Source: Ovoidimarina sp963698645 (GTDB lineage: Bacteria; Pseudomonadota; Alphaproteobacteria; Rhodobacterales; Rhodobacteraceae). Taken from it: a stretch of DNA of 64,000 bases. The position numbers were made by a program, and so were the translations under genes. Location of the stretch: the NCBI GenBank assembly GCA_963698645.1, contig CAVORP010000007.1, positions 930,001 to 994,000 of the forward strand, written 5' to 3'. This document shows, piece by piece, positions 8,809 to 15,209 of this stretch (the first letter of the stretch is position 1; every line of letters begins with the position of its first letter). The notes under the pieces were generated by a model. That model was not told where the DNA came from. It saw only the letters and a list, made by a program, of their open reading frames with translations, and searched no databases.

Positions 8809-9249
8809 TTACTCGTCGTCGCTCTCGTCGCTTTCGTTATCGTCCTTACCGTCCTTACCATCCTTGTCGTCATCCTCGTCGTCGTCCTCGTCGTCGTCCT
8901 CGTCGTCGTCCTCATCATCATCGTCTTCGCTGTCATCATCCTCATCGTTGTCATCATTCTCGTCGTCGTCCTCGTCGTCGTCCTCATCATCCTCGTCGTC
9001 GTCGTCCTCATCATCCTCGTCGTCTTGCGAATTGCGTGCCTCGTCGAGCGTGACAAAGCCGTCTTTATTGTCGTCAATCCGCGACAATATCCGCGAAGCG
9101 CCCTCACTGCCGAACACGGCTTCGAGCTCGGAGAAATTGAGGCTGCCATTGCCATCGGTGTCCACGGCGTCAAAGGTCTGTTGCGCGGCGGCTGGCAAGG
9201 CAACAACGGCACAAAGCGAAGTGGTCAAAAGAAGTCGGTTAAGGGTCAT
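8809..9249 (-). CDS. Secreted EF-hand protein with a poly-Asp/Glu tail
   Basis: A 146-residue exported protein. Residues 1-22 are a Sec signal ending LPAAAQ. Two EF-hand loops follow: DTDGNGSLNFSE (about residues 30-41) and DDNKDGFVTLDE (about 59-70), both with the acidic ligands at positions 1, 3, 5 and 12. From about residue 74 the protein is almost pure Asp and Glu with rare Asn, Ser, Lys and Gly to the end. The tail would be extremely acidic and could act as a low-affinity, high-capacity calcium or metal sink. No partner gene is evident; it is flanked by its own hairpin. The opposite strand of the tail reads as poly-Ser or poly-Val frames, which are artefacts. Confidence 0.85.
   Translation of the reverse strand: MTLNRLLLTTSLCAVVALPAAAQQTFDAVDTDGNGSLNFSELEAVFGSEGASRILSRIDDNKDGFVTLDEARNSQDDEDDEDDDDEDDEDDDEDDDENDDNDEDDDSEDDDDEDDDEDDDEDDDEDDDKDGKDGKDDNESDESDDE
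8812..9030 (-). repeat. GAC/GAT/GAG codon-repeat tract encoding the acidic tail
   Basis: About 220 bases built almost entirely of GAC, GAT and GAG codons (on the plus strand a run of gtc, atc and ctc). Imperfect 9- to 15-base units such as GACGACGAGGAC recur. Such tracts can change length by slippage, always in multiples of three if selection keeps the frame. Confidence 0.85.
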
Positions 9250-9381
9250 CGGTAAGCCTCCTGTGGGGTGGGTTCTGTCGCTATCGACATTTCCGCAAAC
9301 TCGGCCACAGAAGCGTACTCAGGCAATAAACCCGAGGTGACTTGGTATAAACCAAAGGACTAATCGGCACTTTTGAATGAG

Positions 9382-9404
9382 AAAACCCCGCGCACTGCGC
9401 GGGG
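9382..9404 (-). terminator. Rho-independent terminator of the GDSL esterase gene
   Basis: On the minus strand CCCCGCGC pairs with GCGCGGGG around a three-base loop, followed directly by TTTTC. It begins 29 bases after the esterase stop. A clear intrinsic terminator. Confidence 0.88.
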
Positions 9405-9432
9405 CTCAAGAGGTTTGTCCTGGGTTTGGCCT

Positions 9433-10389
9433 CTATGCGATCGCGCCACGTCTTGCGAGTAAGAGCCCGCCAAGGCCAGCCAAGAGAAGAGGAAGGCTGG
9501 CGGGAACCGGAACTGTTGCTGCAATTGCGTCTGCTGCGAGGCCATGAACCGCCGCAGTCGGATGAACGTCGTCATAGAACAGGAAGCCCGGACATCCCGC
9601 CGCAACCGCTGCGGGGTTTAGTACGCATGGCGAGAAGTCCGAGATGCCGGCAGCAAGCGGGTCTGATAGCAGGCCACCGAAGAACGCGTTCAGGCTGAAC
9701 AGGGAGACGGTCGTGGTTTCCGTGGACAGGTTGCCGATGCTGCTGATTGCGGAGTTAAAGGCAGCGGCGGCATAAGATGCGATTGCTTGTCCGTCATCAA
9801 AGAAGTAGCGGGGAATAAGGCCGAGATCCGGCAGATCCAAAACGATGATCTGCTTTGGCCCGGTGCTGACCAGTTGCGCGACCCCCTCGAACACAGCCTC
9901 CACGGCGCCGGCGATCACCAGGTCCAGTTCCGGATTCGGCAAGCTGGGAGCCACGGCATCGCGCGGACCTAGTGCTTCAAGAAGGTCGTTGGCGCCAAAT
10001 AGAACGGTCATCAACGCACCGGTCGAAGAGCCTCCTGTTTCGGCCAGAAAGAGCTCGACCTGTTCGTCGAAATGAAGGGCAAGCGCTTCGGGCAGTGGTT
10101 CAGGACCAGGATTTTCGGCTTCTGCAAAGCCGTAGGCGTAGTTCGATACATCGGCCGGATCGAAATCCTCTGAGATGCCTTGCGCGAATGTGGGGCCGTT
10201 GGAAAATGTCGAACCGAAATAGGGGAAGCCTTCAGGCCATGTACCTCCGACCGCAGCAAGAAAGTTCCCCGGGTCGCTCAGACTGTCGCCAAAGGCAAAG
10301 TATCCCGAGAAATTGTCAGCCAGCGTTGTCGCGGCTGCCGGTCCTGATGTCATCGCACCAATTGCGATGGCAATAATCACATTCTTCAT
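9433..10389 (-). CDS. GDSL/SGNH esterase with VPLPA-CTERM-type sorting tail
   Basis: A 318-residue exported lipase/esterase. It has a signal peptide (residues 1-22), block I FAFGDSLSDPGN with the nucleophile Ser, block III GANDLLE and block V DDVHPTAAVH with the catalytic Asp and His. The C-terminus is a sorting signal: VPVPASLPLLLAGLGGLLLA followed by RRG, that is a VP(L/V)PA motif, a membrane helix and arginines, as in VPLPA-CTERM proteins handled by a Rhodobacterales exosortase. No exosortase is in this window. A thermolabile-hemolysin-like or cutinase-like role is possible, but the substrate is unknown. Confidence 0.9.
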   Translation of the reverse strand: MKNVIIAIAIGAMTSGPAAATTLADNFSGYFAFGDSLSDPGNFLAAVGGTWPEGFPYFGSTFSNGPTFAQGISEDFDPADVSNYAYGFAEAENPGPEPLPEALALHFDEQVELFLAETGGSSTGALMTVLFGANDLLEALGPRDAVAPSLPNPELDLVIAGAVEAVFEGVAQLVSTGPKQIIVLDLPDLGLIPRYFFDDGQAIASYAAAAFNSAISSIGNLSTETTTVSLFSLNAFFGGLLSDPLAAGISDFSPCVLNPAAVAAGCPGFLFYDDVHPTAAVHGLAADAIAATVPVPASLPLLLAGLGGLLLARRGAIA

Positions 10390-10484
10390 TCGAGCCTCTC
10401 ACTTGGTCAATCAGGAGCAGGATAAACAAAGTTTCGCGATGGCTGTCTTTATTGACTTGGCGTCAGAAAAGGTCGCGCAGGCCG

Positions 10485-10521
10485 AAAAAAAGCGCCCCAT
10501 CCTGACGAACGGTGCGCTTTT
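10485..10521 (-). terminator. Rho-independent terminator of pnp
   Basis: On the minus strand AAAGCGCACC pairs with GGGGCGCTTT (one mismatch) and is followed by a run of T. It lies about 25 bases past the pnp stop. Confidence 0.85.
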
Positions 10522-10544
10522 CATTCTTCGAAGAGAGGAGAGGG

Positions 10545-12677
10545 TCAGTCGGCGATTTCTTCCGCCGCGGCTTCTTCTCCTGTCTCCTGGTTCACGACTT
10601 TCATCGACAGGCGTACCTTGCCGCGATCGTCGAAACCAAGAAGCTTGACCCAGACCTCCTGGCCTTCCTTCAGTACATCCGAGGGGTGGTTCAGGCGGCG
10701 GTTTTCTATCTGGCTGACATGCACCAGACCGTCGCGCTTGCCGAAGAAGTTCACGAAGGCACCGAAGTCCACGATCTTGACCACCGTCCCCTTGTAGATC
10801 TTCCCTTCTTCGGGTTCGGCCACGATCGAGTAGATCATGTCATAAGCCTTCTGGATCGACTCGGCGTTGGGAGATGCGATCTTGACGATGCCGTCATCGT
10901 TGATGTCGACCTTAGCGCCAGATACTTCGACGATTTCGCGGATCACCTTGCCACCGGATCCGATCACTTCGCGGATCTTGTCCGTCGGGACTTGCATGGT
11001 CTCGATGCGCGGCGCGTGGACCGAGAATTCGGACGCACCCGAAAGCGCCTTGTTCATCTCGCTCAGGATATGCATGCGGCCATCCTTGGCCTGTGCCAGT
11101 GCCTTCTCCATGATCTCGGGTGTGATCCCCGCGACCTTGATGTCCATCTGCAGTGACGTGATCCCGTTTTCCGTACCCGCGACTTTGAAGTCCATGTCGC
11201 CCAGATGGTCTTCGTCACCCAGGATATCAGTCAGGATTGCAAACGAACCATCATCTTCGAGCACAAGGCCCATGGCCACGCCGGCAACTGCGGATTTCAG
11301 TGGAACGCCCGCATCCATCATCGACAGAGAGCCACCGCAAACCGACGCCATCGACGACGACCCATTGGATTCGGTGATCTCCGACACGACACGGATCGTG
11401 TAGGGGAAGTCCGTCGCGGGAGGCAAAACGGCCTGAAGCGCGCGCCACGCCAGTTTGCCGTGGCCGATCTCACGACGTCCCGGAGGGCCGAAGCGACCAA
11501 CCTCGCCAACGGAATAGGGTGGGAAATTGTAATGCAGAAGGAAGTTCGACCGATAGGTACCCTGAAGCGCGTCGATCATCTGTTCGTCGTCACCCGTGCC
11601 TAGTGTCGTCACGACAAGACCTTGTGTCTCGCCACGAGTGAACAAGGCCGAGCCGTGGGTCCGCGGGAGAATCCCGGTCTCGGCGACGATCGGGCGGACC
11701 TCGTCAGTCCGGCGCCCGTCGATGCGGCGACCATGTTTGACCACATCGCCGCGCAGAACGGCCGACTCCAGTTTCTTCAAAGCAGAACCGAGGTTCTCGT
11801 CTGTTTGCTGTTCTTCGGTCAGCGCGGCCACAGAATCGACGCGCGCCTGCGCCACGGCGGATACACGTTCCTGCTTGTCCGTGATCGCGTAGGCGGCGCG
11901 CATCTTTTCTTCGCCGGCCGCTTTCACAGCCGCGTACAGATCCGAATAGTCGGGCGGTTGGAAATCGAACGGTTCCTTGGCCGCGTCTTCTGCCAGATCG
12001 ATGATGAGGTCGATCACCGGCTGGATCTGGGCGTGGGCAAAGTTGACTGCACCCAGCATTTCGGCTTCGGACAGTTCGTATGCCTCCGACTCCACCATCA
12101 TCACGGCGTCTTTGGTGCCGGCCACGACAAGGTCGAGACGCTGCTCTGGCTTGTTGCGCAGATCATGCATGTCCTCGACTTCCGGGTTCAGGATGTACTC
12201 ACCATCCTCATAGCCCACGCGGCATCCTGCGATCGGACCCATGAATGGCGCACCGGAGATGGTCAGAGCAGCCGAGGCCGCGATCATCGCCACGATATCC
12301 GGGTCATTCACCAGATCGTGCGAAAGAACCGTGCAGATCACTAGAACTTCGTTCTTGAAGCCCGGCACGAAGAGCGGGCGGATCGGGCGGTCGATAAGAC
12401 GCGAGGTCAGCGTTTCCTTCTCGGTCGGACGCGCTTCGCGCTTGAAAAAGCCGCCGGGGACCTTGCCCGCGGCATAGTATCTCTCGTTATAATGCACGGT
12501 CAGCGGGAAAAAGTCCTGCCCCGGCTTTTGTTCCTTTGCGAACGTCACGTTCGCCATTACGGACGTTTCGCCATAGGTGGCGATTACAGACCCATCGGCC
12601 TGGCGGGCAACCTTGCCCGTTTCGAGGGTAAGAGTCTCCTCCCCCCATTTCATGGATTTCGTCGTTACATTAAACAT
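10545..12677 (-). CDS. pnp: Polyribonucleotide nucleotidyltransferase (PNPase)
   Basis: A 710-residue 3'-5' phosphorolytic exoribonuclease, full length for the family. Two RNase PH-like cores are visible (the first with YYAAGKVPGGFFKREARPTE and SRLIDRPIRPLF, the second with GRRIDGRRTDEVRPI, RGETQGLV and FPPYSVGEVGR), followed by a KH domain containing VIGSGGKVIREI and a C-terminal S1 domain (GKIYKGTVVKIVDFGAFVNF). It works in mRNA decay and the degradosome. In most proteobacteria it directly follows rpsO; here the two genes keep the same strand, but are separated by 3.7 kb holding the puc operon on the opposite strand. Confidence 0.98.
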   Translation of the reverse strand: MFNVTTKSMKWGEETLTLETGKVARQADGSVIATYGETSVMANVTFAKEQKPGQDFFPLTVHYNERYYAAGKVPGGFFKREARPTEKETLTSRLIDRPIRPLFVPGFKNEVLVICTVLSHDLVNDPDIVAMIAASAALTISGAPFMGPIAGCRVGYEDGEYILNPEVEDMHDLRNKPEQRLDLVVAGTKDAVMMVESEAYELSEAEMLGAVNFAHAQIQPVIDLIIDLAEDAAKEPFDFQPPDYSDLYAAVKAAGEEKMRAAYAITDKQERVSAVAQARVDSVAALTEEQQTDENLGSALKKLESAVLRGDVVKHGRRIDGRRTDEVRPIVAETGILPRTHGSALFTRGETQGLVVTTLGTGDDEQMIDALQGTYRSNFLLHYNFPPYSVGEVGRFGPPGRREIGHGKLAWRALQAVLPPATDFPYTIRVVSEITESNGSSSMASVCGGSLSMMDAGVPLKSAVAGVAMGLVLEDDGSFAILTDILGDEDHLGDMDFKVAGTENGITSLQMDIKVAGITPEIMEKALAQAKDGRMHILSEMNKALSGASEFSVHAPRIETMQVPTDKIREVIGSGGKVIREIVEVSGAKVDINDDGIVKIASPNAESIQKAYDMIYSIVAEPEEGKIYKGTVVKIVDFGAFVNFFGKRDGLVHVSQIENRRLNHPSDVLKEGQEVWVKLLGFDDRGKVRLSMKVVNQETGEEAAAEEIAD

Positions 12678-12976
12678 CTATCGTTTCCTGTCTGGGCCAG
12701 TCTCGGCGTTCCGAGTGCCCGTTTGAATGGCGGCCCCATTGCCGCCGACCCCTGTCCTTTGCCTAGCGCCGGGGTCGAGGCGCTACGTCTCAGATTGCGC
12801 GCGCATACATGAGATTGATCTATTTGGAAAGGCTTGGCTGAGGAACGCTGGCGAAAGGCGGCAGGGAATCGACATGCTCCATCCCGTGATCGTGTTCTCG
12901 AGTTGATCTGCGTCTCAAATGGAGATCTCGCAGTCCCTCCAGACCCAGATTTTCAACTTGATGGACGCCGTCAATG

Positions 12977-12994
12977 TGTAAATAATAATTTACA
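12977..12994 (+). promoter_or_regulatory. PpsR/CrtJ operator 1 (TGT-N12-ACA)
   Basis: TGTAAATAATAATTTACA fits the PpsR/CrtJ palindrome TGT-N12-ACA exactly, with extended symmetry. PpsR represses photosynthesis genes under oxygen or light and typically binds two adjacent sites. Confidence 0.87.
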
Positions 12995-13001
12995 TTGCAA
13001 A

Positions 13002-13019
13002 TGTCAGATAAAACTGACA
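13002..13019 (+). promoter_or_regulatory. PpsR/CrtJ operator 2 (TGT-N12-ACA)
   Basis: TGTCAGATAAAACTGACA is a second exact TGT-N12-ACA palindrome with six-base symmetric arms, seven bases from operator 1. Close tandem spacing is the arrangement used for cooperative PpsR/CrtJ binding. It lies about 115 bases before the pucB ATG. Confidence 0.87.
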
Positions 13020-13135
13020 ATACTTGCGGCAAGTTGACGCACAAGAGTGTGGAAGCTGGGGGCGCCCCTCATTACCGAGAGTCATTGCGGTGAGCCCGGG
13101 ATGCCCTGCGAAGGACGCAACATGGAGGATATGGA

Positions 13136-13291
13136 ATGTCCGACGATCCTGACAAAGTATGGCCAACAGGCCTGACGTTACCAGAGGCCGAAGAAGTGCA
13201 CAGCTATCTGATCGATGGCACGCGCGTCTTTGGGCTTATTGCGCTGCTTGCGCATATTCTGGTCGCTATGTCCACGCCCTGGCTGGGTTGA
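13136..13291 (+). CDS. pucB: Light-harvesting 2 (B800-850 type) beta subunit
   Basis: A 51-residue single-span antenna polypeptide that aligns without gaps to remembered LH2 beta chains: an acidic N-terminus, KVWPTGLTLPEAEEVH, and a C-terminal TPWLG. His22 and Arg30 lie in the B800 environment, and His40 is the ligand of the B850 bacteriochlorophyll. The ATG at 13136 has GGAGG seven bases upstream; an overlapping ATG at 13131 is in the wrong frame. First gene of the puc operon, expected in the intracytoplasmic photosynthetic membrane. Confidence 0.96.
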   Translation: MSDDPDKVWPTGLTLPEAEEVHSYLIDGTRVFGLIALLAHILVAMSTPWLG

Positions 13292-13303
13292 GGGAGAACA
13301 GTT

Positions 13304-13651
13304 ATGAACAACGCAAAAATGTGGCTCGTTGTCTCGCCCAATGTGGGTGTGCCAATCTTCCTCGGTGCCGTCGCAGTGGGGTCTTTTGCCGTCCACGTCG
13401 CTGTTCTCAGCAACACCACTTGGGTATCGGATTTCCTTTCCGGCGCGCCCTTGGGGTCGGGTGCTCAGGCATCTGCCATAATCGAGGGTGACGATGTAGC
13501 GACTGCGAAAGCATCCTATGTATCGCCGCTTGCGAATGGCGGGCAGGAAGTAACGGTTATTCTGCCCGACGGAACAACTGCGAAAGCGATCCTGCAAGGT
13601 CCGGACGTCTTGGCGTCAGCGGCCGTTCCATCACGACTTGTGACGGACTAA
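13304..13651 (+). CDS. pucA: Light-harvesting 2 alpha subunit with long C-terminal extension
   Basis: Residues 1-50 are a typical LH2 alpha chain: MNNAKMWLVVSPNVGVPIFL, membrane helix, His31 as bacteriochlorophyll ligand and Trp40. Positions 44/45, normally Tyr-Tyr or Tyr-Trp that hydrogen-bond the B850 acetyl groups, are Phe44-Leu45, the pair found in the blue-shifted LH3 complex. Usual length is about 54 residues; this one continues to 115 with a soluble-looking Ala/Gly/Val-rich tail that would face the periplasm. Extended alpha chains are known in some Rhodobacterales. It follows pucB by 12 bases. Confidence 0.94.
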   Translation: MNNAKMWLVVSPNVGVPIFLGAVAVGSFAVHVAVLSNTTWVSDFLSGAPLGSGAQASAIIEGDDVATAKASYVSPLANGGQEVTVILPDGTTAKAILQGPDVLASAAVPSRLVTD

Positions 13652-13657
13652 ACTTTC

Positions 13658-13687
13658 GGGCCCATCGGCAGTCCCGCCGGCGGGCCC
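13658..13687 (+). terminator. Intercistronic hairpin between pucA and pucC
   Basis: GGGCCCATCGGC can pair with GCCGGCGGGCCC (two weak positions) around a six-base loop, immediately after the pucA stop. In other puc and puf operons a hairpin at this point protects the short antenna mRNA and lowers expression of the downstream gene. There is no T run, so partial attenuation or stabilisation is more likely than full termination. Confidence 0.7.
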
Positions 13688-13757
13688 CTGATGTCTCGAT
13701 CCGTTCGCACCGCTTGGTGTGCTGGATAAGCGGGACGCAGTTCGGCGGACGCATTTG

Positions 13758-15209
13758 ATGTTCAACTATCGAAACTTCGCCTTGCGAAGGCTATCCACGA
13801 TCGGGCCGAAGTATCTGCCCTTCGCGGATGTCGCCACCGAGGATGTACCGCTTTCGCGGCTTTTGCGGCTGTCCCTCTTTCAGGTGACTGTGGGAATGGC
13901 GCTGGTATTGCTGGTGGGCACGCTGAATCGGGTCATGATCGTCGAGCTTTCTGTGCCGGCGTCTGTTGTGGCGATAATGCTGGCCTTGCCGCTCGTATTT
14001 GCGCCGTTTCGCGCCCTGATCGGTTTCAAATCGGATGTGCATTCGTCCGCCCTTGGACTGCGCCGGGTCCCCTATATCTGGAAGGGTACACTCTATCAGT
14101 TTGGCGGCTTCGCAATCATGCCTTTCGCACTTCTGGTGCTGTCCGGCTATGGCGAAGCGATCGATGCGCCACGCTGGATTGGAATATCGGCGGCAGGTCT
14201 GGCCTTTCTTCTGGTCGGAGCGGGGGTTCACATCGTTCAGACCGTTGGCCTCGCTCTTGCGACCGACCTGGTGGCAGAGGAAGACCAGCCCAAGGTTGTC
14301 GGTCTCATGTATGTCATGCTGCTCGCTGGCATGGTCTTCAGCGCCATGGTTTTCGGAGCATTGCTCGAGAATTACACGCCCGGCCGACTGGTGCAGGTCA
14401 TTCAGGGAACGGCGGTCGTGACTGTCGTGCTGAACCTTCTTGCGATGTGGAAACAGGAAGCGCGCAACAGAGAGCACGCAACCCGCTTGCGGACAGAGAG
14501 ACAGCTGCAGTTCTCGGAGGCATGGGCGCAACTTGTTCGCGTCCCCGGAACCATTCGCCTTCTGATCATGATCGGACTTGGCACATTCGGGTTCGGGATG
14601 GCCGACGTTCTATTGGAGCCCTATGGTGGACAGGCGCTTGGATTTTCGGTGGCGGAAACGACGAAACTGACTGCTCTCCTTGCTGGAGGTACGCTGATCG
14701 GCTTTGCACTGGCTTCCCGAATACTCGGAAATGGTGGCTCACCCATGAAGTTGGGAAGAGCCGGTGCCGCGATCGGTATCCCGGGATTCGCGGGGATCAT
14801 CCTTTCCTCGCTGGGCGGTGGTTCAATGGTCTTTCTTGCAGGGACGCTGGCAACCGGGGTCGGGGCCGGCCTCTTTGGCCATGCGACCCTGACCGCCACG
14901 ATGCGCGCTGCCCCCCGGCATCACGTGGGACTTGCCCTTGGGGCATGGGGCGCGGTTCAGGCAACATCAGCCGGTCTCGGCATTGCACTTGCCGGAATCC
15001 TGCGCGATCTGATCTTGGCGATGCCGTCGCAGGCTGGAAGCGCGGCCCATATGCCCTACAATGCAGTTTTTATGATCGAGATTGTTTTCCTTGCCCTCGC
15101 GATCCTCGTCGCCATTCCTTTTGGACTGGCGAGACGCCGCAGCGCGCAATCTGCAGAGCACGCGCCATACCGGTCTGACTCTGACAATAATACCGTGGAG
15201 GTAACATGA
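13758..15209 (+). CDS. pucC: PucC, LH2 assembly/BCH-family transporter-like protein (MFS)
   Basis: A 483-residue, 12-helix membrane protein of the BCH/PucC group in the major facilitator superfamily. Typical features are the N-terminal LPFADVATEDVPLSRLLRLS segment, NRVMIVEL, LGLRRVPYIWKGTL after the third helix and the central DVLLEPYGGQ motif. PucC is needed for LH2 accumulation, probably by delivering or inserting bacteriochlorophyll or antenna subunits. The ATG at 13758 gives the usual N-terminus; an in-frame ATG at 13719 is less likely. The stop overlaps the next ATG (ATGA), so the following gene is translationally coupled. Confidence 0.95.
   Translation: MFNYRNFALRRLSTIGPKYLPFADVATEDVPLSRLLRLSLFQVTVGMALVLLVGTLNRVMIVELSVPASVVAIMLALPLVFAPFRALIGFKSDVHSSALGLRRVPYIWKGTLYQFGGFAIMPFALLVLSGYGEAIDAPRWIGISAAGLAFLLVGAGVHIVQTVGLALATDLVAEEDQPKVVGLMYVMLLAGMVFSAMVFGALLENYTPGRLVQVIQGTAVVTVVLNLLAMWKQEARNREHATRLRTERQLQFSEAWAQLVRVPGTIRLLIMIGLGTFGFGMADVLLEPYGGQALGFSVAETTKLTALLAGGTLIGFALASRILGNGGSPMKLGRAGAAIGIPGFAGIILSSLGGGSMVFLAGTLATGVGAGLFGHATLTATMRAAPRHHVGLALGAWGAVQATSAGLGIALAGILRDLILAMPSQAGSAAHMPYNAVFMIEIVFLALAILVAIPFGLARRRSAQSAEHAPYRSDSDNNTVEVT

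Larger units (their letters stand above)
12678..13135. other. Divergent regulatory region between pnp and pucB
   Basis: No gene is visible in these 458 bases. The right half holds an AT-rich segment with two PpsR-type palindromes (12977-12994 and 13002-13019), a TTGACG hexamer at 13034-13039 that could be a -35 element for puc, and the pucB Shine-Dalgarno GGAGG at 13124-13128, seven bases before the ATG. The left part must contain the pnp promoter, which I could not pinpoint. Confidence 0.7.

Noticed and set aside
8864..9340. Poly-Ser and poly-Val/Ile/Leu open frames on the plus strand
   Set aside because: They are the other frames of the GAC/GAT/GAG tract. Only the minus-strand frame has a signal peptide and EF-hands.
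10011..10259. Short frames inside the GDSL esterase gene
   Set aside because: They lie within an intact coding sequence with a complete catalytic set.
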